Source: Xanthobacter aminoxidans (GTDB lineage: Bacteria; Pseudomonadota; Alphaproteobacteria; Rhizobiales; Xanthobacteraceae). From it: a DNA stretch of 64,000 nt. The stretch is taken from the NCBI RefSeq assembly GCF_023571765.1, contig NZ_JAMJXC010000001.1, positions 62,001 to 126,000 on the forward strand, written 5' to 3'. Numbering within the stretch: position 1 is the stretch's first letter; each line of letters opens with the position of its first letter. Positions 9,659-17,539 of the stretch are shown here, piece by piece. The position numbers were made by a program, and so were the translations under genes. The notes under the pieces were generated by a model. The model was not told the DNA's origin and searched no databases. It saw only the letters and a list, made by a program, of their open reading frames with translations.

Positions 9659-9898
9659 GCCTATGCGAGGGGCGTCACGCTCGATTTCTCCCGGCCAGGA
9701 AAGCTCACCGACAACGCGTTCATCGATCCCTTCAATGGGTGCTTCCGGAGTGAGCGCCTGAACACCCACTGGTTTCTGACGCTTGCCGACGCGGCGGAAA
9801 AGACGGAGGCTTGGCTCAGGGACTACGACGAGGATCGGCTGCGTGGGGCCGCCTGCCATAACCCTCCGATGACGTTGCAGAACTCCGGCGGCGCCCCA
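9659..9898 (+). pseudogene. IS3-family transposase C-terminal remnant
   Basis: Only about 80 residues of an IS3-type (orfB, DDE integrase core) transposase tail remain: YARGVTLDFSRPGKLTDNAF, then NGCFRSERLNTHWFL and a tail ending LQNSGGAP. The catalytic glutamate that intact relatives carry in the FIE-x-FNG motif is aspartate here (FIDPFNG). The body of the element, its orfA and the left terminal repeat are absent. The adjacent bases to about 9975 may be the right end of the same element. It sits in an islet beside a tRNA gene. Confidence 0.7.
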
Positions 9899-9980
9899 GC
9901 CCACCGCCGTGAGCAAGGCCGGAAAGTCCAACTTCCGGCGGTCCAACGAATGGTCTCGGATCACCTTGGCGGGACAAACA

Positions 9981-10262
9981 ATGGTGTGGAATTTATTTCG
10001 CGGCTTAAGGCAGGTTTTCACGGGTCGTGTAGTCAAGAAAATTGACACCACAATCGGTGGCGGTGGCGTAACAATTTCGCTCCGCCTTAAGGAAGGACGT
10101 GACGGAGATTTATACGTCGTTCTCGTGCGGAACGCTGGGAATTATCTCAGCTATGACCCAATGGAACTGGCCGAGTTTGAAACCCTTTTCAGTGCCATGC
10201 AGGAAATTCGAATCGCTGCGACGAGATCACCAGAATTGGCTATCCGCTCCAACCGTCCGTAG
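9981..10262 (+). CDS. hypothetical small protein in tRNA-adjacent islet
   Basis: A 93-residue ORF from the ATG at 9981 (MVWNLFRGLRQVFTGRVVKK). The frame is also open upstream to 9909, but that part overlaps the end of the IS remnant. I do not recognise the family. The middle (TIGGGGVTISLRLKEGRDG, then LYVVLVRNAGNYLSYDPMEL) suggests a compact beta-rich domain followed by a helix (AEFETLFSAMQEIRIAA). No transmembrane segment or cysteine is visible. Base composition is lower in GC than the surrounding genes, consistent with an acquired or relic gene. No convincing ribosome binding site was seen, so expression is uncertain. Confidence 0.45.
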   Translation: MVWNLFRGLRQVFTGRVVKKIDTTIGGGGVTISLRLKEGRDGDLYVVLVRNAGNYLSYDPMELAEFETLFSAMQEIRIAATRSPELAIRSNRP

Positions 10263-10436
10263 CTCGCTGGCCGACACAATCTGCCGTCCCGCTCGATCCC
10301 GCCCATTTCCGGCAAATCCCGATTGTGTCTACCGGGGACCACCACGAGCGAATGCAGGTGCTGGGGCAGATGCCAGGGCACGATTTTTCGTGGTCAGGAG
10401 TCTTTATTGTATTTCAGGTATTTATGGAATTTTGAT

Positions 10437-10512
10437 TGGTGGAGCCGAGGGGAATCGAACCCCTGACCTCTGCAGTGCGATTGCAGCGCTCTCCCATCTG
10501 AGCTACGGCCCC
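10437..10512 (-). tRNA. tRNA-Ala (anticodon CGC)
   Basis: Read on the minus strand it folds as a complete cloverleaf of 76 nt. The acceptor GGGGCCG pairs with CGGCTCC with one G-U pair, the D arm is GCTC/GAGC, the anticodon stem is CTGCA/TGCAG, and the loop ATCGCAC gives anticodon CGC (codon GCG, alanine). The T arm is AGGGGTTCGAATCCCCT. The discriminator A and a genome-encoded CCA are present at 10440-10437. Confidence 0.95.
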
Positions 10513-10529
10513 GAACCGTGGGAGGCGCC

Positions 10530-10558
10530 ATTTATGATTTGGGGCCCCATGCTGTCAA
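10530..10558 (-). promoter_or_regulatory. promoter of tRNA-Ala
   Basis: On the minus strand a perfect -35 box TTGACA (10558-10553) is followed after 17 bases by ATAAAT (10535-10530), which places the transcription start a few bases upstream of the tRNA 5' end at 10512. Confidence 0.6.
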
Positions 10559-10563
10559 GCGGG

Positions 10564-10590
10564 GAAAATCCCGGCGAGGACGGGATTTTC
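10564..10590. terminator. hairpin after the RND operon
   Basis: A perfect 10-bp inverted repeat, GAAAATCCCG and CGGGATTTTC with a 7-base loop, lies 20 bp beyond the stop codon of the RND gene and just before the tRNA promoter. The A/T-rich outer arm could provide the U-tract in either direction. Confidence 0.6.
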
Positions 10591-10610
10591 AGCCTGTCCA
10601 CCGTTCCGCG

Positions 10611-13600
10611 TCACGTCCCTTGTGGTCCGGCCGTGCGCTGGCCTCTCAGCACCACGTAGATGGCCGGGATGACCAGCACGGTCAACGCCGTGGACGAGGC
10701 GAGGCCGAACAGCAGGGAGATGGCGAGGCCCTGGAAGATCGGGTCCGTCAGGATCACCGCTGCGCCGATCATCGCCGCCAAAGCGGTGAGGAGGATGGGC
10801 TTGAACCGGATGGCGCCCGCTTCCAGCAACACTTCCTCGAGCGGACGGCCGGGTGTGCGGGCGTGGCGGATGAAGTCCACGAGCAGGATGGAGTTGCGCA
10901 CGATGATGCCGGCCAAGGCGATGAAGCCGATCATGGAGGTGGCCGAGAAGGGCGCGCCGAACAGCCAGTGGCCGGTCATTATTCCTATGAATGTCAATGG
11001 GATAGGCGTCAGGATGACAAGCGGCAGCTTGAACGAGCCGAACTGCGCCACCACCAGGATGTAGATGCCGAGGATGGCGACGATGAAGGCGCCGCCCATG
11101 TCGCGGAACGTCACCCACGTCACCTCCCATTCGCCGTCCCACAGGAGGGTCGGCTTCGCCTCGTCGGAGGGCTGGCCGTGGAGGGCGATGACAGGCTTGG
11201 GCAAGCCGCCGAAATCCATGTTTTCCAAGGCCTTGGACACAGCCATCATGCCATAGACGGGGGCCTCGTAGGCGCCGGCGAGGTCGGCCGTGACCATCTC
11301 GGCGGGGCGGCCGTTGTGGCGGAAGATGGGGAAGGAGGCGGGTTCGCGGACGACGCGGACCACGTCGCCCAGTTCCACCACGCCGCGCCCGCCGGGCAGG
11401 GCGTTGGCAGGCACGGGCGTCGCCAGGGTGCGTTCGTCTACAGCCTTGTTTCCCTTTGACATTTCGAGTCGGATCGGGATCGGCGCCCGGCCGCCGCCGC
11501 GGTGGGAATAGCCCAGGGTGCCGCCGGCGAAGATACCGCGGATGGCGTCGTACACATCCCCTTGTTCCACCTTGTAGAATTCGAGGTTGTCCTGGTCGAT
11601 GGCGAGGCGGACGCGCTCTCCGGGGGTGCCGAAGCTGTCGTCCACGTCCACGATAAAGGGAACACTTTCAAAGGCTTGGCGCACCTTGCGGGCGACCGCG
11701 CGGCGGGTGTCCGGGTCGGGGCCGTAGATCTCGGCCAGGAGGGTCGCGAGCACCGGCGGGCCGGGGGGCGGCTCCACCACCTTGAGTGACGAGCCCGGCG
11801 GAAGTGCGATTGATTTCAATCGGTTACGGACGTCGAGCGCGATCTCGTGGCTGGTGCGGGAGCGCTCGCCCTTCTCCTTCAGGTTGATCTGGATGTCGCC
11901 CTGCTTGGGGGCGGCCCGGAGGCCGTAGTGGCGCACCAAGCCGTTGAAATTGAAGGGCGCAGCGGTGCCGGCATGGGTCTGGAAGGAAACGGACTCCGGC
12001 AGGTCCGAGAGCGCGTTCACCATGGCATTCAGGGTGGAATCGGTGCGTTCCACAGGGGTGTCAGCTGGCATGTCCAGAATGACGGCCAGTTCGGTCTTGT
12101 TGTCGAACGGAAGCAGCTTCACCGTCACCGCGTGGGTGTAGAAGAGGCTGAGGGAGGCGAGGGTCGCCACCCCCACGGTGGCGAGGAAGGCACCTGAGCG
12201 GGCGCGGGAGGCGAGGATGGGACGGGCCACCCTGACATAGAAGCGCCCCAGCCGGCCGCCGTCGGCGGCTTCGCCATGGTCGCCGCCATGGGTGCTGCCA
12301 TCACCTTGCCCCGCCCGGCCGGCGATCCTGAGCATCAGCCAGGGGGTGAGGACGACGGCGACGAAGAAGGAGAAGACCATCGCCGCCGAGGCGTTGGCCG
12401 GGATGGGGCTCATGTATGGGCCCATCATGCCGGAGACGAACAGCATGGGCAGCAGTGCCGCCACCACGGTCAGCGTGGCGACGATGGTGGGATTGCCCAC
12501 CTCGGCCACCGCGTCGATGGCGCCCTGCGCGCGGGAACGCCCGTCCTTCATGGCCCAGTGGCGGGCGATGTTCTCGATGACGACGATGGCGTCGTCCACC
12601 AGGATGCCGATGGAGAAGATGAGCGCGAACAGGCTCACGCGGTTCAGCGTGTAGCCCATGAGGCGGGCGGCGAAGAGGGTGAGCAGGATGGTGGTGGGGA
12701 TGACCACCGCCACCACCAGCGCCTCGCGCCAGCCGATGGCGAAGCCCACCAGCACGACAATGGAGACGGTGGCGAGGCCGAGATGCAGCAGCAGCTCGTT
12801 GGCCTTCTCGTTGGCGCTCTCGCCGTAGTTGCGCGTGACCTTCACCTCCACGTCGGCGGGGAGGGTGGAGCCGTTTGCCGCCTTGATCTGGTTGAGCACC
12901 TCCTCGGCGATGACCACCGCATTGGTGCCGGGGCGCTTGGCGATGGCGAGCGACACCGCCGGGCGCCGGGTGAGGCCATCCGGCCCCTTCTCGATATGGG
13001 TGACGTAGTGCTCGGCCGGCTGGGTGGCGAGGGTCACGTTGGCCACGTCGCGCACATAGACCGGGCGCCCGTCGCGGGAGGTGAGGAGGATGCCGCCGAT
13101 CTCGGAGGGGGTCTGCAGCGTCTGGCCGGCGACGAGGGTGCGCTGGCCATTGGCCTCGCGCACGGTGCCGGTGTTGAAGGTGCGGTTGGCGCCTTCCAGC
13201 TTGCCCTGCAACTGGGCAAGCGTGATGCCGTAGAGGGAGAGGCGCTCGGGATCGGGCGCGACGCGGATCTCTTCCGGCTGCTCGCCCACGATGTAGGTGA
13301 GGCCGATGTCGGGCAGCTTGGAGATGTCGGCCTGAAGCTCCCGCGCGACGCGGGTGAGGTCGTTGGCGGTCCAGCGGCTCGCGGCTTCGGGCTTGGGCAC
13401 GAGGGTGAGCACGAGGATGGCCACGTCGTCGATGGAGCGGCCGACGATCAGAGGCTCGGTGATGCCCACCGGGATGCGGTCGAGATTGGCCCGCACCTTC
13501 TCGTGCACGCGCAGGATGGCGGCATCTGGGCTGGTGCCGGTGAGGAAGCGCGCGGTGACGACCACGCCGTCGTCCTCGGTCTGCGAATAGACGTGCTCCA

Positions 13601-13901
13601 CCCCGTCGATGGCCTTGACGATGGTTTCCAGCGGCTCGGTGACGAGCTTCACCGCATCCTCGGCCTTCAGCCCCTGGGCCGAGACGCGGATGTCCACCAT
13701 GGGCACGGAAATCTGCGGCTCCTCCTCGCGCGGCAGGGTGACGAGCGCGATGAGGCCGAAGGCGAAGGCCGCGAGCAGCAGCAGCGGGGTGAGGGGGGAG
13801 GCGATGAAGGTGCGCGTCAGCACGCCGGCGATGCCGAGGGGGCGGGTCTCGCCCGAATGGGTCTCGCCCGAATGGGGCACGCCGTGGGAGGTCTCGCTCA
13901 T
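10611..13901 (-). CDS. RND-family efflux permease
   Basis: Protein of 1096 residues from MSETSHGVPHSGET; the longer ORF adds 72 out-of-family residues from inside the adaptor gene. It has the classic RND layout: TM1 near residues 30-50 (PLTPLLLLAAFAFGLIALVTL), a large periplasmic loop, a TM2-TM6 block containing GILVDDAIVVIEN near residue 434 whose paired aspartates relay protons, then a second repeat ending in LFGLASSTALTVLVIPAIYV. It drives export of small molecules by proton antiport with the adaptor encoded 2 bp upstream. The N-terminus has a duplicated pentapeptide, HSGETHSGET. The third gene in the unit is a DUF2892 protein and the divergent regulator is BigR/SqrR-like, so expression may answer to sulfur or redox stress. 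The substrate is unknown. Confidence 0.85.
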   Translation of the reverse strand: MSETSHGVPHSGETHSGETRPLGIAGVLTRTFIASPLTPLLLLAAFAFGLIALVTLPREEEPQISVPMVDIRVSAQGLKAEDAVKLVTEPLETIVKAIDGVEHVYSQTEDDGVVVTARFLTGTSPDAAILRVHEKVRANLDRIPVGITEPLIVGRSIDDVAILVLTLVPKPEAASRWTANDLTRVARELQADISKLPDIGLTYIVGEQPEEIRVAPDPERLSLYGITLAQLQGKLEGANRTFNTGTVREANGQRTLVAGQTLQTPSEIGGILLTSRDGRPVYVRDVANVTLATQPAEHYVTHIEKGPDGLTRRPAVSLAIAKRPGTNAVVIAEEVLNQIKAANGSTLPADVEVKVTRNYGESANEKANELLLHLGLATVSIVVLVGFAIGWREALVVAVVIPTTILLTLFAARLMGYTLNRVSLFALIFSIGILVDDAIVVIENIARHWAMKDGRSRAQGAIDAVAEVGNPTIVATLTVVAALLPMLFVSGMMGPYMSPIPANASAAMVFSFFVAVVLTPWLMLRIAGRAGQGDGSTHGGDHGEAADGGRLGRFYVRVARPILASRARSGAFLATVGVATLASLSLFYTHAVTVKLLPFDNKTELAVILDMPADTPVERTDSTLNAMVNALSDLPESVSFQTHAGTAAPFNFNGLVRHYGLRAAPKQGDIQINLKEKGERSRTSHEIALDVRNRLKSIALPPGSSLKVVEPPPGPPVLATLLAEIYGPDPDTRRAVARKVRQAFESVPFIVDVDDSFGTPGERVRLAIDQDNLEFYKVEQGDVYDAIRGIFAGGTLGYSHRGGGRAPIPIRLEMSKGNKAVDERTLATPVPANALPGGRGVVELGDVVRVVREPASFPIFRHNGRPAEMVTADLAGAYEAPVYGMMAVSKALENMDFGGLPKPVIALHGQPSDEAKPTLLWDGEWEVTWVTFRDMGGAFIVAILGIYILVVAQFGSFKLPLVILTPIPLTFIGIMTGHWLFGAPFSATSMIGFIALAGIIVRNSILLVDFIRHARTPGRPLEEVLLEAGAIRFKPILLTALAAMIGAAVILTDPIFQGLAISLLFGLASSTALTVLVIPAIYVVLRGQRTAGPQGT

Positions 13902-13903
13902 GG

Positions 13904-14944
13904 TCAGTGCCCCGCCGCGGAGATCACGTCCCCGTCCTTGAGGCCGGTGAGAATTTCCACCCGTTCGCCGTCGTCGCCGGCAAACCGCTCGCCGAGGATG
14001 ACGGGCACGTCGAGCGGCCCGCCTGCGGTCGAAAGCGTCACATAATCGATGCCGTGCTGGGTCCGGATGAGGGCGGCCGGAACGGCCAGCACCGCGCGCT
14101 TGCCGATCTCCACCCACACCAGCGTGCGCTCGTTGACGAAGTAGTTGCCGAGGTCGTTCACCTCCACGTCGGCCATGACGCGGCCGGCGGAAATCTCCGG
14201 ATAGACCTTCACGATGCGGCCCGGCCGGGCGGTGGCGGGAGAGCCGGCCTTGTCCTGCGAAATGCCGCGCTCGCCGATGCGCACCGTGCCGCCCTCGCGG
14301 ATGGAGGCGGCGTGACGCTCCGGCAAGGAGAGCCTGAGGTAATAGGGGCCCGAGGCGACGCGGGCGATCTCGTCGCCGGCCAGCACCACGCTGCCGGGCG
14401 TCACCGGAACGGTGAGGACGCGGCCATCGGCGGGCGCGATCACGGCGCCCTCGCGGGCACGCTGGAGCACCACCGCGCGGTCGGCCTGCGAGGCCGTGAC
14501 CTGGTTGGTGGCGACATCGAACTGGGTCTTTGCCGTATCGAGCCGCGCCTGGCTGGCGACGCCGCGGGCGACGAGCTGCTGGGCGCGATCCAGTTCGATC
14601 TTCGCATTGTCGAGCTGGGAGGTCAGCTCCTTGATCCTGGCGTCGGCGGCATTGAGAGAGAGGGCGTTCTTGTCGTCCACCACCAGGGCGATCTCGTCGC
14701 CCTCCTTCACGCTGTCGCCCTCGGAGACGGAGACGGCACGCACGGTGCCGCCGATGCGGGCGCGGGCGGGCACCACGGTGCGGCTCTTGACCTCGCCGAA
14801 GACGCCCTTCAGCTCCGGCACCTCCACGTTGCGCACGGTGAAATCGGCGGCGCGGGCGGTGCCGGGGAAGGCGCCATACGCAGGCAAAAGGGCAGCCATC
14901 GCCACCGCGAAGGCCGCGGCGGGCGGGATGAAGCGCAGGGACAT
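13904..14944 (-). CDS. RND efflux periplasmic adaptor (membrane fusion protein)
   Basis: Protein of 346 residues with an N-terminal signal sequence (hydrophobic AAFAVAMAALLPAYGAF, cleavage likely after TARAADF). It has a lipoyl/barrel-sandwich half starting SRTVVPARARIGGTVRAVSV, a coiled-coil hairpin (about residues 95-150, LNAADARIKELTSQLDNAKI onward) and a beta-barrel with VTPGSVVLAGDEIARV. It links the inner-membrane permease encoded immediately downstream to an outer-membrane channel. No outer-membrane factor gene lies in this operon, so one encoded elsewhere must be used. Confidence 0.85.
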   Translation of the reverse strand: MSLRFIPPAAAFAVAMAALLPAYGAFPGTARAADFTVRNVEVPELKGVFGEVKSRTVVPARARIGGTVRAVSVSEGDSVKEGDEIALVVDDKNALSLNAADARIKELTSQLDNAKIELDRAQQLVARGVASQARLDTAKTQFDVATNQVTASQADRAVVLQRAREGAVIAPADGRVLTVPVTPGSVVLAGDEIARVASGPYYLRLSLPERHAASIREGGTVRIGERGISQDKAGSPATARPGRIVKVYPEISAGRVMADVEVNDLGNYFVNERTLVWVEIGKRAVLAVPAALIRTQHGIDYVTLSTAGGPLDVPVILGERFAGDDGERVEILTGLKDGDVISAAGH

Positions 14945-14995
14945 GGTGGCTCTCTCTGCCCGGCCTCGCGCCGGGCGGGGGTCAGATTTGGGAGT

Positions 14996-15199
14996 TCAGG
15001 TAAAGGCGACGCCGGGCTTCACGCCCAGCTTCTTCAAGAGGATGGCCGCCGGGCAGAAGCCGGTGACCGACGCCTGCATCAGGTTCGCGCCCACGAAGGC
15101 GGTGAGCCAGAAGAAATAGGGCGACACGGTGAGGCCGAGGCCGAGCGACGCCAGCACCATGAAACCCGCAAACATCATGACGATGCGATCGACAGACAT
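14996..15199 (-). CDS. DUF2892 (YgaP-like) inner-membrane protein
   Basis: Protein of 67 residues starting MSVDRIVMMFAGFMVLAS, with two membrane segments (about 5-30 and 33-50) and the family's G-x-N-L-MQASVTGFCPA signature. Such small proteins occur alone or fused to rhodanese domains (YgaP) and often sit in operons controlled by BigR/YgaV-type regulators of sulfide detoxification. Here it is the first gene of the RND operon and diverges from exactly such a regulator. The longer ORF start at 15289 overlaps the divergent promoter and was rejected. Confidence 0.8.
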   Translation of the reverse strand: MSVDRIVMMFAGFMVLASLGLGLTVSPYFFWLTAFVGANLMQASVTGFCPAAILLKKLGVKPGVAFT

Positions 15200-15284
15200 T
15201 ATCCTGCTCCCGAGATCCTGCTTCGTTGAGGCGCTCTTTCGGGCGTCCCTTCCGTGCGGGGCGTCCCGCGTTGCCATTGCATCT

Positions 15285-15321
15285 AACATTCGATTATCAT
15301 AAATTCAAGACTATGAATGTT
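15285..15321. promoter_or_regulatory. inverted-repeat operator for the BigR/SqrR-like regulator
   Basis: The divergent promoter region holds a 7-bp perfect inverted repeat, AACATTC (15285-15291) and GAATGTT (15315-15321), enclosing an AT-rich core in an otherwise GC-rich sequence. The right arm overlaps the start codon of the regulator gene, so bound protein would block its own translation start region as well as the operon on the other strand. Confidence 0.55.
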
Positions 15322-15621
15322 GTCGAGATGATCCCCGCTTCGGAGCGGGCCGCCGAACTGATGCGCAGCCTGTCCCACCCGCAGCGCCTGCTGGTGCTGT
15401 GCGCGCTGGTGGACGGCGAGAAATCCGTCGCGCAGCTGCGCGACGAACTCGCCATCGAGCAGGTGCCCATGTCGCAGCAACTCATGCGGCTGAGGTCGGA
15501 TGGGCTGGTGGAGGCACGTCGCGAAGGCACCAGCGTGTTCTATCGCATCGCGCGCGAGGAGGTGCTGGCGGTGATCGCCGCCCTTCACAAGGCGTTCTGC
15601 CCGAACCGGGTGGAGTGCTGA
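15313..15621 (+). CDS. ArsR-family regulator, BigR/SqrR-like redox sensor
   Basis: Protein of 102 residues. It is a compact winged helix-turn-helix of the ArsR/SmtB family (LSHPQRLLVLCALVDGEKSV, then VPMSQQLMRLRSDGLVEARR). It lacks the metal-binding ELCVCDL motif of true ArsR. Instead it has cysteines at positions 30 (LLVLC) and 96 (KAFCPN), the same two structural positions and the same 66-residue separation as the two sensing cysteines of SqrR; a third cysteine is the last residue. Known members release DNA when sulfide or persulfide links these cysteines. It diverges from a DUF2892-adaptor-RND operon, which it probably represses. Confidence 0.75.
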   Translation: MNVVEMIPASERAAELMRSLSHPQRLLVLCALVDGEKSVAQLRDELAIEQVPMSQQLMRLRSDGLVEARREGTSVFYRIAREEVLAVIAALHKAFCPNRVEC

Positions 15622-15675
15622 GGGGAGAGCGCGGCGCGGACCGGATGCGTCGCCGAGGGACACAGACCGCTCTCG

Positions 15676-15843
15676 CGTCCCGGACGCCTGCAGCGGAGCG
15701 GAAGGCGAGCCGGGACCCAGCGCAAGGAACCGCCGAAGGCGCTTCCATGCCTGAACACCCCAGGGCATTGCCCGCTGCGCGGTGCTTTTGCGCTGGACCC
15801 CGGATCGGCGCTCCGGTTGCGCCGTCGCTTGTCCGGGGAACGG
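15676..15843. repeat. interspersed intergenic repeat, copy 1
   Basis: This stretch after the BigR-like gene contains segments (CGGGACCCAGCGCAAG, CTGGACCCCGGATC, CGTCGCTTGTCCGGGG) that recur, inverted, at 35973-36240. It shows no coding character and is likely a dispersed mosaic element. Confidence 0.6.
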
Positions 15844-15850
15844 TGCTCAT

Positions 15851-16504
15851 TCACGCCGGCCGCCACACCGCCGTGCGCTTGATCTCCATATCCTCCAGCT
15901 CCCGCGTCACCGGAACCGAGTATTCCGCGAGCTTTACCAGCCGGTCCTTGGGCAGATAGGTGCGGCCGGGATCGCCGATGAGCACGGTGGCGCCGCGCGC
16001 GGCGAGGGCGAGGAGCCAGGCGAACACCTTCTCCGAAAGATCGCGCTCATAGGCGATGTCGCCGGCGAGCACCGTGTCCCAGCCGTCGTCCCGCCCGATG
16101 AGGTCCGCCTGGGTGGGCGAGAGGGCGACGCCGTTCGCCGCCCCATTGAGGGCGATGGCGGCCACCGCGAAGGGGTCGATGTCGGCGCAGGTGACGCCCG
16201 CCGCCCCCGCCTTCATGGCGGCGATGCCCACCAGCCCCGAGCCGGAGGCGAAATCCAGCACGCGCCGCCCGCGCACCGTCTCGGGGTGGTCCAGCACATG
16301 CCGGGCGAGGGCCTGCCCGCCGGCCCAGGCAAAGGCCCAGAAGGGAGGCGGCAGGCCGAGTTCGCCCAGTTCCTCCTCGGTGCGATGCCAGATGGGCACC
16401 GCCTCGTCGGCCACATGCAGCGACACCTCCGGCACCAGAGGCACCGGGCGCAGGCGCGTCTCGGCGCGGATGAAGGCGTTGGGGTCGGTGATGGGGCGGC
16501 TCAC
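15851..16504 (-). CDS. class I SAM methyltransferase, ETFB/nicotinamide N-methylase-like
   Basis: Protein of 217 residues with a GTG start at 16504 that overlaps the stop of the upstream EVE-domain gene (shared GTGA), so translation is coupled; the longer ORF is a frame-shifted reading of that gene. The SAM pocket is clear: VLDFASGSGLVGIAAMKAG (motif I, about residues 80-98), CADIDPFAVAAIALNG (acidic loop) and GDIAYERDLSEKV. It resembles the COG3897 group that includes the electron-transfer-flavoprotein beta-subunit lysine methyltransferase. A protein lysine target is likely but unproven. Confidence 0.75.
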   Translation of the reverse strand: MSRPITDPNAFIRAETRLRPVPLVPEVSLHVADEAVPIWHRTEEELGELGLPPPFWAFAWAGGQALARHVLDHPETVRGRRVLDFASGSGLVGIAAMKAGAAGVTCADIDPFAVAAIALNGAANGVALSPTQADLIGRDDGWDTVLAGDIAYERDLSEKVFAWLLALAARGATVLIGDPGRTYLPKDRLVKLAEYSVPVTRELEDMEIKRTAVWRPA

Positions 16505-16920
16505 CCCTTGATGCCGCCCATGGCGCAGACGAGGGACCATTCCTCGTCCGTCACCGGCTGCACCGAGAGGCGGGAGAATTTCATCAGCGCCATTTCGGCG
16601 AGGCGCGGCTCGGCCTTCACGGCGGCGAGGGTGACGGGGGTCTTCAGCGGCTTCACCGCCTTGATGTCCACCATCACGAACTTGCCGGTGGGGTCGGAGG
16701 GGTCCGGGTAGGCCTCCTTGATGACCTCGACGATGCCGACGATCTCCTTGCCCTCGTTGGAATGGTAGAAGAAGCCGGTGTCGCCGATCTTCATGGCGAG
16801 CATCTGCTGCTTGGCGAGGTGGTTGCGCACCCCGTCCCAGTGGGTGCCCTTGGCCCCCGCCTTCACCTGCATCTCCCAGGACCATTTGAAGGGTTCGGAC
16901 TTGTAGAGCCAGTGGGCCAT
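16501..16920 (-). CDS. EVE-domain protein
   Basis: Protein of 139 residues starting MAHWLYKSEPFKWSW, the typical opening of EVE (PUA-like, thymocyte nuclear protein 1) proteins. Further family marks are WDGVRNHLAKQQMLAMKIGD, GFFYHSNEGKEIVGIVEV and a closing SLQVQPV-type region (LSVQPVTDEEW). The fold binds modified bases or RNA; the bacterial role is not settled. It overlaps the downstream methyltransferase by four bases. The extra 51 residues of the long ORF were rejected because the family starts at this methionine. Confidence 0.85.
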   Translation of the reverse strand: MAHWLYKSEPFKWSWEMQVKAGAKGTHWDGVRNHLAKQQMLAMKIGDTGFFYHSNEGKEIVGIVEVIKEAYPDPSDPTGKFVMVDIKAVKPLKTPVTLAAVKAEPRLAEMALMKFSRLSVQPVTDEEWSLVCAMGGIKG

Positions 16921-17071
16921 GGCAATGCTCGCGTTCGCAATCGATGGTTCGGATGTGCCGTTTCCCGCCTTGCTTGGCAAGGCATGATGGCAAGGATTGC
17001 GTGTTGCGGCCGAGGCCTTAATGTCCGCCGCCGGCGGCGCGGACGGGCGCCGCACCACGAGGAAACGCACC

Positions 17072-17371
17072 ATGGTCTATGAGATTGCCACGCTCGACAT
17101 CAAGGAAGGCTCCGAAGCCGCCTTCGAGGCGGCGGTGAAGGAGGCGGCCCCCTATTTCCAGAAGTCGCGCGGCTGCCGCGGCCTGTCGCTGGAGCGCTGC
17201 GTGGAGACGCCCTCGCGCTATTACCTCGTGGTCACCTGGGACAGCGTGGAGGACCACATGGTCCACTTCCGCAATTCGCCCGAATTCCAGGAATGGCGCC
17301 GCCTCGCCGGCCCCCACTTCGCCAATCCGCCGTCGGTGGAGCACACCAGCGTGACGGCCACCTACTTCTGA
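17072..17371 (+). CDS. antibiotic biosynthesis monooxygenase (ABM) domain protein
   Basis: Protein of 99 residues starting MVYEIATLDIKEGSEAAFE; the ATG at 17072 follows GAGGAAACG and matches the family start. It is a dimeric alpha+beta ferredoxin-like fold with characteristic SRGCRGLSLERCVE, YYLVVTWDSVEDHMVHFRNS and FQEWRRL. Members range from quinol monooxygenases to enzymes acting on polyketides and heme. No neighbour indicates the substrate. It is probably transcribed alone and ends in a strong hairpin. Confidence 0.8.
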   Translation: MVYEIATLDIKEGSEAAFEAAVKEAAPYFQKSRGCRGLSLERCVETPSRYYLVVTWDSVEDHMVHFRNSPEFQEWRRLAGPHFANPPSVEHTSVTATYF

Positions 17372-17378
17372 TCGCGGT

Positions 17379-17403
17379 CCCGCCCCCTCCGGCAGGGGGC
17401 GGG
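17379..17403 (+). terminator. hairpin after ABM-domain gene
   Basis: A perfect 10-bp stem, CCCGCCCCCT with AGGGGGCGGG and a 5-base loop, begins 7 bp after the stop codon. No U-tract follows, so it may slow or protect the transcript end rather than act as a classic intrinsic terminator. Confidence 0.5.
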
Positions 17404-17539
17404 CCCCTACGCAGTTTCCCGGACTTGTTGGCTATTCCCGATCGTACATAGCTTGTTCCATCTCAATGCTCCGGCGCACGCCCTTTGCCAGCGTGCCGGA
17501 TCGCCCGTTTGGGGCGCGACGCATTTTTGGAGGCTTGCC

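Noticed and set aside
10099..10659. Plus-strand ORF of 186 residues spanning the tRNA
   Set aside because: It crosses the tRNA-Ala gene and its promoter on the opposite strand and has no domain-like sequence.
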